Shown here one piece after another: positions 44,730-53,425 of a stretch of 64,000 nt of DNA. The first letter of the stretch is position 1, and each line of letters opens with the position of its first letter. Under the pieces are notes generated by a model. The model did not search any database and had not been told where the DNA came from. It was given only the letters and a program-made list of their open reading frames with translations. Position numbers and translations under genes: made by a program. The stretch spans positions 2,108,001 to 2,172,000 of the forward strand of contig CU207211.1 of NCBI GenBank assembly GCA_000026125.1, written 5' to 3'. Origin of the DNA: Herminiimonas arsenicoxydans. Its GTDB lineage: Bacteria > Pseudomonadota > Gammaproteobacteria > Burkholderiales > Burkholderiaceae_D.

Positions 44730-44880
44730 GTCGTGGTATAGGATAAATAGCAATGAAAGCAACCGCCATTATAGCTTGCACACCCTGCTCCATCCCGGTT
44801 TTGCCGACCTTTTGCCGCAATCCGCTGCGCCGGGAGTCGATGTTTTACCGTATTGCAAACCATGCAGGCATGGCGCCATG

Positions 44881-44909
44881 AAAAAAGGCGCCCTATCGAG
44901 CGCCTTTTT
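44881..44909 (-). terminator. Hairpin terminator between hom and thrC
   Basis: Stem AAAAAGGCGC/GCGCCTTTTT, 8-base loop, with a T-run on the minus strand. It lies just past the hom stop codon and 152 bp before the thrC start, so it may uncouple the two genes or act as an attenuator. Confidence 0.8.
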
Positions 44910-44915
44910 ATCCGT

Positions 44916-46229
44916 TCAGCTCAAATGTTCAAGCCTGATTTTTGTGACCTTGCCATGCACGGTCGGCAAGGCTTCAATCTTACTGATCGCCGCTTCGACG
45001 TTTTTCTCTTGCGTCTGATGCGTCAGGATGATGATATCGGTTTGCGACTCGCCCAGCTCCGGCTCTTTCTGCAGCATCGCATCTACCGAAATGGTCGATT
45101 CTGCAAGGATGCTGGTGACATTCGCCAGCACACCCAGCTTGTCAGACACATGCAAGCGCAGGTAATAGCTGGTCGTGACTTCGGAAATCGGCAGTATCGG
45201 CAACGCGCTCATTGCGTTCGGCTGGAATGCCAGGTGCGGTACGCGATGTGCCGGATCGGCATCGGCCAGGCGCGCGATATCAACCAGATCGGCAATCACT
45301 GCCGAACCGGTCGGCTCGGCGCCGGCGCCCTTGCCGTAGTACAGGGTCGCTCCCACTGCATCGCCCTGCACCACCACGGCATTCATCGCACCTTCCACAT
45401 TGGCGATCAAGCGCTTGGCAGGGATCAGGGTTGGGTGCACGCGCAGTTCTATCCCTTGCGGCGTGCGTTTGGCGATACCCAGCAACTTGATCCGGTAGCC
45501 GAGTTGTTCGGCATAGCGGATATCGATGGCTTCCAGTTTGGTAATGCCTTCGATGTGCGCCTTGTCGAACTGCACCGGAATACCGAATGCAATCGAGGCC
45601 ATCAGTGTCGCCTTGTGCGCAGCATCGACGCCTTCAATATCGAAAGTCGGATCGGCTTCAGCGTAGCCCAGGCGTTGCGCTTCTTTCAGAACGGTATCGA
45701 AATCCAGACCCTTGTCGCGCATTTCGGACAAGATGAAATTGGTGGTGCCGTTGATGATGCCGGCTATCCATTCGATACGATTGGCCGTCAAGCCTTCGCG
45801 CAAGGCCTTGATGATGGGGATGCCGCCGGCGACCGCCGCTTCATACGCGACCATCACGCCCTTGTCTTGCGCTGCCTTGAAAATTTCATCACCATGCACC
45901 GCCAGCAGAGCCTTGTTGGCAGTGACGACATGCTTGCCGTTGGCAATCGCCTTCAAGACCAGATCTTTCGCGATGCCGTAACCGCCTATCAATTCGACCA
46001 CGATCTCGATATCAGGATGGTTGACCACCAGATTGCCGTCATTGACCACTTCGCACTCGGCGCTCCCGACTAATTCCTTGGCGCGCGCCAGATCCAGATC
46101 GGCCACCATGACGATTTCAATCTTGTGACCGGCGCGACGGGAAATTTCTTCCTGATTACGCTTGAGGATATTGAATGTTCCTGCCCCGACAGTGCCTGCA
46201 CCTAACAAACCTACTTTGATGGATTTCAT
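44916..46229 (-). CDS. hom: Homoserine dehydrogenase
   Basis: A 437-aa enzyme reducing aspartate semialdehyde to homoserine. The start MKSIKVGLLGAGTVGAGTFN has the Rossmann GxGxxG. Catalytic-domain motifs include YEAAVAGGIPIIKALREGL (about 136-154) and INGTTNFILSEM with LKEAQRLGYAEADPTFDIEG. Residues about 355-430 form a C-terminal ACT domain (YYLRLHVSDKLGVLANVTSI) that binds threonine for feedback control. It follows the aminotransferase by 77 bp and feeds thrC. Confidence 0.96.
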   Translation of the reverse strand: MKSIKVGLLGAGTVGAGTFNILKRNQEEISRRAGHKIEIVMVADLDLARAKELVGSAECEVVNDGNLVVNHPDIEIVVELIGGYGIAKDLVLKAIANGKHVVTANKALLAVHGDEIFKAAQDKGVMVAYEAAVAGGIPIIKALREGLTANRIEWIAGIINGTTNFILSEMRDKGLDFDTVLKEAQRLGYAEADPTFDIEGVDAAHKATLMASIAFGIPVQFDKAHIEGITKLEAIDIRYAEQLGYRIKLLGIAKRTPQGIELRVHPTLIPAKRLIANVEGAMNAVVVQGDAVGATLYYGKGAGAEPTGSAVIADLVDIARLADADPAHRVPHLAFQPNAMSALPILPISEVTTSYYLRLHVSDKLGVLANVTSILAESTISVDAMLQKEPELGESQTDIIILTHQTQEKNVEAAISKIEALPTVHGKVTKIRLEHLS

Positions 46230-46306
46230 AATTTCTGTATAAAAGATGTCAGTTGCAACATGCGCTCGCAGCCTGTGCAAACGCGGCGACTAAATAAAAC
46301 GACCGT

Positions 46307-47530
46307 TCAACCCAGCCGCTTGCGATACCCTTCGAGGAAATGCGCAATACGTCCGATCGCTATCGTCAAATCGTCGGAATTCGGCAGGAAGACTACCCTG
46401 AAATGATCAGGCGTCGGGCAATTGAAACCCGTGCCCTGCACGATCAATACGCTTTCCTCGGCCAGCAATTGATAGGCAAAATCCTGATCATCCTTGATCG
46501 GGTACATCTTCGGATCAAGGCGCGGGAACATGTACAGGGCCGACTTCGGTTTAACGCAAGTCACACCCGGAATTTCGGTCAGCAATTTGTGCGCCAGATC
46601 GCGCTGCCGCGTCAGGCGTCCACCGGGGCCGACCAGATCATTGATGCTTTGGTAACCGCCCAGTGCGGTTTGAATCGCGTACTGGCCAGGCGCATTGGCG
46701 CACAGGCGCATCGAGGCCAGCATGTTCAAGCCTTCGATGTAATCCTTGGCATAACGCTTTTCGCCGGAAACGATCATCCAGCCGGCGCGATAGCCGCAGG
46801 CACGGTAATTTTTCGACAGGCCGTTGAAGGTAATGAACAACACGTCATCAGCCAGCGAAGCGATCGAATCGTGCTTGGCGCCGTCATATAAAACCTTGTC
46901 GTAAATCTCGTCAGCAAACACGATCAGCTGGTGTTCGCGTGCGAGGTCGACGATTTGCTGCAGCAATTCCACCGGGTACAAGGCGCCGGTCGGATTGTTT
47001 GGATTGATGACGACGATGGCCTTGGTATTCGAATTGATTTTCTTCCTGATATCGTCGATATCCGGGAACCAGTCGGCCTGCTCATCGCACACATAGTGCA
47101 CCGGCGTGCCGCCTGACAGGCTGACCGCAGCAGTCCACAACGGGTAATCGGGCGAAGGCACCAGTACTTCATCGCCGGTATTGAGCAAGGCATTCATGCT
47201 CATGACGATCAATTCGGAAGCGCCGTTGCCGAGATAGATGTCGTCTATCGTCACGCCGGCAATTTTCTTTTCCTGCGAGTACTGCATGATCGCCTTGCGC
47301 GGCGCGAACAAGCCTTTGGAATCGGTATAACCAGACGCATTTGACAGGTTGCGGATCATGTCCTGCACAATCTCGTCCGGCGCATCGAAACCGAAAGTGG
47401 CCAGATTACCGATATTCAACTTGATGATCTTGTGACCGTCTTCTTCCATCTGGCGTGCTTTTTCCAGCACGGGGCCGCGGATGTCGTAGCAAACGTCAGC
47501 CAGTTTTTTCGATTTTTGAATCGGTCGCAC
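46307..47530 (-). CDS. alaA: Alanine-type aminotransferase (class I/II, AlaA-like)
   Basis: A 407-aa PLP-dependent aminotransferase. The PLP lysine is in TFNGLSKNYRACGYRAGW (about 235-252), the NPNNPTGALYP loop at about 175-185, and ADEIYDKVLYDGAKH follows. It resembles E. coli AlaA/YfbQ, which makes alanine from pyruvate and glutamate. It precedes hom and thrC in this and many betaproteobacterial genomes, suggesting a link to aspartate-family or branched-chain amino acid metabolism. The exact substrate is inferred. Confidence 0.88.
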   Translation of the reverse strand: MRPIQKSKKLADVCYDIRGPVLEKARQMEEDGHKIIKLNIGNLATFGFDAPDEIVQDMIRNLSNASGYTDSKGLFAPRKAIMQYSQEKKIAGVTIDDIYLGNGASELIVMSMNALLNTGDEVLVPSPDYPLWTAAVSLSGGTPVHYVCDEQADWFPDIDDIRKKINSNTKAIVVINPNNPTGALYPVELLQQIVDLAREHQLIVFADEIYDKVLYDGAKHDSIASLADDVLFITFNGLSKNYRACGYRAGWMIVSGEKRYAKDYIEGLNMLASMRLCANAPGQYAIQTALGGYQSINDLVGPGGRLTRQRDLAHKLLTEIPGVTCVKPKSALYMFPRLDPKMYPIKDDQDFAYQLLAEESVLIVQGTGFNCPTPDHFRVVFLPNSDDLTIAIGRIAHFLEGYRKRLG

Positions 47531-47809
47531 AGCGCATATTCCTTGTTATTTTTCAGAGCCTATCGGATAAGCCCTAATAGAAACGCCGGCCCTTCAAGTC
47601 ATCCCATGCAAGATGGACAACTCGACACCGGCGAAAAATGACGGCCGCAATGTTACACGGCGAAAGAGATCCATTTTGCCGAAAGCGACTGATTTTATCA
47701 ATCGATAAAGACTGATTTAAGGCTGAAAACGTTACAATAAGCGTTCTTTATCTTCTAACTATCGGAAATACGCGCCTGCGATCCCGATTCATATTCCGCC
47801 TATACCGTC

Positions 47810-48184
47810 ATGAAGCTCCACAACACCGTCACCCAGCAATACCAGACTGTTACCGCTTACGATGAAAACGGCGTTGAAATCAATCTGCTTCCGTTCAACT
47901 ACAGCCTCATCGTCCTGCCCGAGATTGCCCCTGCACCGTGGCCGGTAAGCTCTTTCGATGACCTGACAGTTGAACATTTCGAGCAGATCAACGCCATCAC
48001 GCCGGATGTCGTCATTCTCGGTACCGGCACGCGCCAGCGTTTCGTACATCCACGCCTGACCGCGCCATTGACGGCGCGCCGCATAGGTGTCGAATGCATG
48101 GACAATCAAGCCGCCTGCCGCACCTACAATATTTTGATGGCAGAAGGCCGCAAAGTCGCACTGGCCCTGATATTTGACGTATGA
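47810..48184 (+). CDS. Mth938/DUF498 domain protein
   Basis: A 124-aa protein of the Mth938-like (DUF498, Xcc1710) family. Landmarks are YNSLIVLPE-like INLLPFNYSLIVLPE, then DVVILGTGTRQRFVHPRL and ARRIGVECMDNQAACRTYNIL with EGRKVALALIF. Relatives include the human complex I assembly factor NDUFAF3; the bacterial role is unknown. It often lies near respiratory, sec or peroxiredoxin genes. Here it precedes the peroxiredoxin by 273 bp. Confidence 0.85.
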   Translation: MKLHNTVTQQYQTVTAYDENGVEINLLPFNYSLIVLPEIAPAPWPVSSFDDLTVEHFEQINAITPDVVILGTGTRQRFVHPRLTAPLTARRIGVECMDNQAACRTYNILMAEGRKVALALIFDV

Positions 48185-48457
48185 ATTCCCGCTTGTCGAC
48201 GCATTCGCAAACTGGCTGAACCAAGATCGAAAATGATTGTCCTTATCAAGGTACTCAATTAGGGTTGAGTTCGTTGCGGGCGTTGCAAATAAAACAGAAT
48301 TTTCAGATTTCATTGCTTGAAAGATAAAATCTCGCCCCCATGTTCTTTGTTAGCCGCATTATGTATTTTCAAGTACATGCCGGAATGACAAAGAATCGCT
48401 CGTCCATCATGCGCAGTACGCATAGCGCCTACATCATCGACTAAGAGAGTGATAAAA

Positions 48458-48952
48458 ATGGATCAAGACATCGCCGTGGCAGAGCGCCCTTCCGCACTCA
48501 ATCAGAATGTGCCTGATTTTTCCGCCGCAATGACAGGCAATCAGACATTTCAACTATCTGATTACAAAGGAAAAAGAATCGTCCTGTACTTCTATCCGAA
48601 GGACAATACGCCGGGTTGCACGACGGAAGGTATTCAGTTCCGCGAAATGTACTCGCAGTTCCAGGCTGCCAATGCCGAGATTGTCGGTGTCAGCCGCGAC
48701 AGCATCCGTTCGCACGAAGGCTTCAAGGAAAAGCTGGCATTGCCGTTTGAACTGATCTCCGACCCGGATGAAACTTTGTGTACGATGTTTGATGTCATGA
48801 AGATGAAAAATATGTATGGCAAGAAAGTGCGCGGCATCGAACGCTCTACATTTATTATTGACGAGTCGGGCAAATTGGTGAAAGAATGGCGTGGAGTGAA
48901 AGTGCCTGGACACATCGATGAAGTACTGGAGTTTGTGAAGGCTCTTACCTAG
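48458..48952 (+). CDS. bcp: Thiol peroxidase (peroxiredoxin, Bcp/PrxQ type)
   Basis: A 164-aa peroxiredoxin. The peroxidatic Cys lies in FYPKDNTPGCTTEGIQFRE (about residue 54). The second Cys five residues later, seen in many Bcp enzymes, is absent (Ile-Gln instead), so it is probably a 1-Cys or distal-Cys type; a Cys occurs later in DPDETLCTMFDV. ALNQNVPDFSAAMTGNQTFQ gives the family N-terminus. It reduces peroxides using thioredoxin or a similar donor. The ATG at 48458 is chosen over a GTG three codons earlier. Confidence 0.92.
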   Translation: MDQDIAVAERPSALNQNVPDFSAAMTGNQTFQLSDYKGKRIVLYFYPKDNTPGCTTEGIQFREMYSQFQAANAEIVGVSRDSIRSHEGFKEKLALPFELISDPDETLCTMFDVMKMKNMYGKKVRGIERSTFIIDESGKLVKEWRGVKVPGHIDEVLEFVKALT

Positions 48953-48993
48953 GTTTGTAGAACCCATTGAATTCAAAAGAATTTTTCTCCAAG

Positions 48994-49040
48994 AAAGCCG
49001 TTTGCGGATTAGGCCATGAGCCTTCCCAAACGGCTTTTTT
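48994..49040 (+). terminator. Terminator after bcp
   Basis: Stem AAGCCGTTTG/CAAACGGCTT with a longer loop and a T6 run, 42 bp past the bcp stop. Confidence 0.8.
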
Positions 49041-49175
49041 GCTTTCGATTTGTGCTCCCTCCACTTGCATCTTCCCCTCAACCGTTTTCAAATCCGTTCC
49101 TCCATACATGCTTTTGCCTGTGCATCATCGTTGTTTGTATGTGTAATGTTTCCAACTTTCTAGATCGAGGTCCTG

Positions 49176-50840
49176 ATGCCCCTGCCTAAATTACCGACCA
49201 AGCCTGCTGCACTGCTGTCACCGCAAGACTATCCGAAGGCGGACAAGGACAAGATTGTCAAAGCACTGACATTGATTGAACCGACAGCACGCCAGAGCCA
49301 CACTGCGCCGGCGCCGGCCCCCGTCCGCGCCAAAATTATCGACAAAGCACCGGCTGAAAAGCCGCGTGCAGTCTCCGCACAAACCGTCGCACTGGCGCCA
49401 AAATCTGGCGCCCGCCGTCCGCTCGACAAATCCGGCATTAAAAAATTGTTTGTACTTGATACCAACGTGCTGATGCACGATCCCACATCGCTATTCCGCT
49501 TTGAAGAACATGACGTCTATCTGCCCATGATGACGCTGGAAGAGCTGGACGACCACAAGAAGGGCATGTCGGAAGTCGCGCGCAGCGCGCGCCAGGTATC
49601 GCGTTCGCTGGATGCACTGGTAAGCGGCGTCGAGGAAAATGCAATCGATGAAGGTATCCCTTTATCGAAACTCGGCAACAAGGATGCCAAAGGCCGCCTG
49701 TTCTTCCAGACCAAATTGCAGAACATGACGCTGCCGGAAGGCCTGCCCATGGGCAAGGCCGACAATCAGATTCTCGGCGTAGTACGCGCACTGGAGGCGC
49801 AATACCCGGGACGCCCTATCGTGCTGGTATCGAAAGATATCAATATGCGCATCAAGGCGCGCGCGATGGGCTTGCCGGCCGAAGAGTATCTCAACGATCA
49901 CGTACTGGAAGATACCGACCTGCTCTACTCCGGCATCATGCAATTGCCGGACGACTTCTGGATCAAGCATGCGAAGGGCATGGAATCCTGGCAGGAAAAC
50001 AAGCACGGTACCGGTTATACCTTCTATCGCCTGAGCGGCCCTGTCGTGCCGACGATGCTGGTCAATCAGTTCGTCTACATGGAACCGAGGAATGGCGAAG
50101 CATCGTTCTACGGCCAGGTGCGCCAGATCAACGGCAAGACGGCGGTTCTCCAGACCCTGCGCGATTATGCACATATGAAAAACAGCGTATGGGGCGTCAC
50201 CGCGCGCAACCGCGAGCAAAACTTTGCACTGAATCTGTTGATGGATCCGGAATGTGATTTCGTCACCCTGCTCGGCCAGGCCGGCACCGGTAAAACCTTG
50301 CTGGCACTGGCAGCAGGTTTGGCACAGGTACTGGAAACCAAGCTCTACAGCGAAATCATCGTGACCCGCGTGACGGTGCCAGTCGGTGAAGACATCGGTT
50401 TCCTGCCGGGTACGGAAGAAGAGAAGATGTCGCCGTGGATGGGCGCGTTCGACGACAACCTGGAAGTGCTGAACAAGTCCGACAACGATGCCGGCGAATG
50501 GGGCCGTGCGGCGACGCAGGACCTGATCCGTTCACGCATCAAGATCAAGTCGCTCAACTTCATGCGCGGCCGCACCTTCGTCAACAAGTTCCTGATCATC
50601 GATGAAGCGCAAAACCTGACGCCGAAGCAGATGAAAACACTGGTCACCCGTGCCGGCCCGGGCACCAAGATTATTTGCCTCGGCAACATCGCGCAGATCG
50701 ATACGCCGTACCTGACGGAAGGCTCCAGTGGTTTGACCTACGTCGTCGATCGCTTCAAGGGTTGGGGGCACAGTGGGCACGTGACCTTGGCACGTGGCGA
50801 GCGTTCGCGTCTGGCGGATCATGCGAGCGAAGTGTTGTAA
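49176..50840 (+). CDS. PIN-PhoH fusion protein (YlaK/PhoH2 type)
   Basis: A 554-aa protein. Residues 1-85 are a low-complexity Ala/Pro linker. A PIN-type nuclease domain follows (LFVLDTNVLMHDPTSLFRFE, about 88-107; MMTLEELDDHKKG; acidic residues near 215). The C-terminal PhoH ATPase spans about 340-550 (Walker A GQAGTGKTLLALAAG, then IIVTRVTVPVGEDIGFLPG and LIIDEAQNLTPKQMKTL). PhoH2-type proteins are RNA helicase/ribonucleases. Its cellular role here is unknown. Single gene. Confidence 0.92.
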   Translation: MPLPKLPTKPAALLSPQDYPKADKDKIVKALTLIEPTARQSHTAPAPAPVRAKIIDKAPAEKPRAVSAQTVALAPKSGARRPLDKSGIKKLFVLDTNVLMHDPTSLFRFEEHDVYLPMMTLEELDDHKKGMSEVARSARQVSRSLDALVSGVEENAIDEGIPLSKLGNKDAKGRLFFQTKLQNMTLPEGLPMGKADNQILGVVRALEAQYPGRPIVLVSKDINMRIKARAMGLPAEEYLNDHVLEDTDLLYSGIMQLPDDFWIKHAKGMESWQENKHGTGYTFYRLSGPVVPTMLVNQFVYMEPRNGEASFYGQVRQINGKTAVLQTLRDYAHMKNSVWGVTARNREQNFALNLLMDPECDFVTLLGQAGTGKTLLALAAGLAQVLETKLYSEIIVTRVTVPVGEDIGFLPGTEEEKMSPWMGAFDDNLEVLNKSDNDAGEWGRAATQDLIRSRIKIKSLNFMRGRTFVNKFLIIDEAQNLTPKQMKTLVTRAGPGTKIICLGNIAQIDTPYLTEGSSGLTYVVDRFKGWGHSGHVTLARGERSRLADHASEVL

Positions 50841-50863
50841 GCACACGCTGCTTCGGTGACAAC

Positions 50864-50896
50864 AAAAAAGCCTGCTGGATTAGCAGGCTTTTTTTA
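50864..50896 (+). terminator. Terminator after the phoH-like gene
   Basis: Stem AAAAAAGCCTGCT/AGCAGGCTTTTTT with a T7 run, 24 bp past the stop codon. Confidence 0.9.
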
Positions 50897-51506
50897 TCAG
50901 TTTGATTTTGGTTTTTTGGTGTTGATACTTGTATTTCTTTGATCACGCTTGAATTGCCGGGGGTAGCCCGGCGGCTACTTACTTTCTTTGCTTCGCCAAA
51001 GAAAGTAAGCAAAGAAAGGCGACCGCGGAGCCGCCGCCCCTGCGGGATTCCCGTCTGTGCAGGACAAAAAATGGGAAGCGAACGAAACTCGCCTTCGGCT
51101 CAGACAACGTTCACTTCTTTATCCATTTTCTGTCCCGCACAAACGGCTGCGTCAAAGCGGATAACAACCATAGCCTCTCTGATTTACAGAAGCAACGCAC
51201 ATAACGTGAAACAGCAAGGCTGTTGCTTTTGACTTGCCCGCATCTGACGTTGCCAAGGCAAGTGATCGTTAGACGGATAAAGAGCACAAACTTGTCTGAG
51301 CCGTAGGCGAGTTTGTTTGTGCTCCCGGCTGGCGATTGCTTGACTTGGGTACCCGCTTTAGCGGGCAACGGCTCCTGCGGTCGCCTTCTTTTGCTTACTT
51401 TTCTTGGCGAAGCAAGAAAAGTGAGCGGCTGCCGGGCCGCCCCCGGCATACTGAGCCACTTCGAAGAGAAAACAGCATCATCAACAACAAAACCAGAGCA
51501 CCCAAT
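50897..51506. repeat. Long intergenic inverted-repeat element
   Basis: About 600 bases without a credible gene. Two 72-bp arms, 50955-51026 and 51377-51448, are imperfect inverted copies of each other. Each contains a nested palindrome around a GCTTCGCCAA centre (ACTTTCTTTGCTTCGCCAAA at 50990-51009), and the similarity extends inward past a GAGCCG/CGGCTC segment. Between them are further hairpins, including one with ACAAACT and AGTTTGT arms near 51288-51320. The short frames across it are by-products of the repeat. Similar repeats occur in many beta- and gammaproteobacterial genomes. Confidence 0.75.
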
Positions 51507-51536
51507 AAAAAAGCACGCATATAGCGTGCTTTTTTA
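51507..51536 (-). terminator. Terminator of pit
   Basis: Stem AAAAAAGCACGC/GCGTGCTTTTTT with T-run on the minus strand, 15 bp beyond the pit stop. Confidence 0.85.
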
Positions 51537-51550
51537 TTAAACGGGAATGA

Positions 51551-52558
51551 TTACAAAATCATCGTCCCCAACCACCACGCAATCGCCGCCATAAAGGCAG
51601 CCGCAGGAATCGTGAATATCCACGCCCAAACGATATTGCCGGCGACACCCCAGCGCACAGCCGACATCTTGCGCGATGCACCGACACCGACAATCGCGCC
51701 AGTAATAGTATGCGTGGTCGAAACCGGTACCCCCAAGGCCGTTGCCAGGAACAGGGTAATCGCACCGCCGGTTTCGGCACAGAAACCACCGACCGGCTTA
51801 AGCTTGGTGATTTTCTGTCCCATCGTTTTGACGATACGCCAGCCACCGAACAAGGTACCCAGACTGATCGCGGTGTAGCAGCTGATGATGACCCACCATG
51901 GCAGCGGCTCGGCTGCGGTCGATACACCTGCAGCGATCAGCAACATCCAGATAATCCCCATGGTCTTCTGCGCGTCGTTACCGCCATGACCCAGGCTGTA
52001 CATTGCAGCAGAAAACAGTTGCAGTCTTCTAAACCAGCGATCCACATTGCGTGGCGTCGATCTGACGAACAACCACGATACCAGCACCATCATCAAGGAA
52101 CCGAACAGGAAGCCGAGCAAAGGCGACAGCACGATGAAGGCGATGATTTTAATCAAGCCGGAAGAAATCAAGGCATCGGTACCAGCCTTGGCCACTGCGG
52201 CGCCGACCAGACCACCGATCAATGCATGCGACGAGGACGACGGCAAGCCGAAATACCAGGTCAGCACATTCCAGACTATTGCGCCGACCAATGCGCCGAA
52301 TACAACGTAGTGGTCAATCACAATGGGGTCAATTGTTCCTGTCCCGATCGTCATCGCCACTTTGAGGTGGAAAACGCCAATTGCGATGAAGTTGAAAAAC
52401 GCCGCCATCATCACGGCGGTTTGCGGCTTCAATACGCCGGTTGACACCACCGTGGCAATTGCATTTGCCGCGTCATGAAAGCCATTCATGAAATCGAATA
52501 TCAAAGCCAATATGATCAAAAAGGCCAGGACATAAAGGCTCATGTGGAGAGTTTGCAT
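51551..52558 (-). CDS. pit: Low-affinity inorganic phosphate transporter (PiT family)
   Basis: A 335-aa membrane protein with about ten hydrophobic helices. The duplicated PiT signature is visible near the N-terminus (LIFDFMNGFHDAANAIATVV) and again as SLGHGGNDAQKTMGII around 190. It imports metal-phosphate with protons. It follows the DUF47 gene by 129 bp on the same strand, the usual PiT regulator-transporter pairing. Confidence 0.94.
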   Translation of the reverse strand: MQTLHMSLYVLAFLIILALIFDFMNGFHDAANAIATVVSTGVLKPQTAVMMAAFFNFIAIGVFHLKVAMTIGTGTIDPIVIDHYVVFGALVGAIVWNVLTWYFGLPSSSSHALIGGLVGAAVAKAGTDALISSGLIKIIAFIVLSPLLGFLFGSLMMVLVSWLFVRSTPRNVDRWFRRLQLFSAAMYSLGHGGNDAQKTMGIIWMLLIAAGVSTAAEPLPWWVIISCYTAISLGTLFGGWRIVKTMGQKITKLKPVGGFCAETGGAITLFLATALGVPVSTTHTITGAIVGVGASRKMSAVRWGVAGNIVWAWIFTIPAAAFMAAIAWWLGTMIL

Positions 52559-52687
52559 GGATATTTATTCTTTGTTCTATCTGCGTATGTCGCTGACAAA
52601 TACACCAGCAACCGCGAAACTTACAAGACCACCTTGCGCGTCATTTACAAAACAACGGCAACGCACGCCAACGTTACGCTCAATGAA

Positions 52688-53314
52688 TCAAGCGTTCTCG
52701 ACGATGATGCCTTCGATGATATTTGCGACATCTTCGCAACGATCGGTGACGGTTTCCAGCAACTCATAGATCGCTTTGAGCTTGATCAGATTGCGCACAT
52801 CCGGTTCTTCACGGAACAGTTTGGACATCGCAGCGCGCATCACGTGATCGGCATCCGATTCCAGGCGATCGATTTCTTCGCAGATGGCCAGAATTTCGCG
52901 CGAGTTATCCATGTTATGCAACAGACCAACCGCAGCCTTGACCTTTTCGGTGCAGGCCAGGCACAGTTCGGCCAAACGTTTGGCTTCCGGCGTAATGGCC
53001 TTGATGTCGTACAGGGAGATCGTTTGCGCTGCATCTTCGAGCAGATCGAGGATGTCGTCCATGCGCGTAATCAACTGATGGATATCGTCGCGATCGAGAG
53101 GGGTAATGAAGGTTTTATGCAGTGCATCCAGTGTCGCATGCGTTACCTTGTCGGCCTGCTTTTCGATACCTTCAATCGCATGCACGCGGATTTCCAGATC
53201 GTCGAAATTGGTCATCAACGCGACCATCTCCTTGGCACCCTTGACGCAAAATTCTGCATGCTCGTTGAAGAGATCGAAAAATTTGCCTTCTTTCGGCAGG
53301 AGTCGTCCAAACAT
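52688..53314 (-). CDS. DUF47/PhoU-like phosphate transport regulator
   Basis: A 208-aa all-helical protein of the DUF47 family (Pit accessory protein). It starts FGRLLPKEGKFFDLFNEHAE and contains IEGIEKQADKVTHATLDALH and LITRMDDILDLLEDAAQTIS, with acidic metal-binding positions as in PhoU. It is thought to regulate the adjacent PiT transporter. There is no signal peptide. The tight association with pit supports the assignment. Confidence 0.92.
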   Translation of the reverse strand: MFGRLLPKEGKFFDLFNEHAEFCVKGAKEMVALMTNFDDLEIRVHAIEGIEKQADKVTHATLDALHKTFITPLDRDDIHQLITRMDDILDLLEDAAQTISLYDIKAITPEAKRLAELCLACTEKVKAAVGLLHNMDNSREILAICEEIDRLESDADHVMRAAMSKLFREEPDVRNLIKLKAIYELLETVTDRCEDVANIIEGIIVENA

Positions 53315-53425
53315 AATTGCTCTCTTTGAATATTAAAATATTGAAATGCGACGATGTTCGCTCAAGGCCTTGCCGGCCGGGCGAAATGAAATGATTACAG
53401 TTGAGGTCATATCGGTCATCTTGAA

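Noticed and set aside
43233..44741. A 502-codon open frame opposite thrC
   Set aside because: Composition is a His/Arg/Gln-rich shadow of thrC; the thrC reading is complete and fully conserved.
51111..51540. Small proteins encoded across the inverted-repeat element
   Set aside because: The frames follow the palindromes, overlap on both strands and have no ribosome binding sites.
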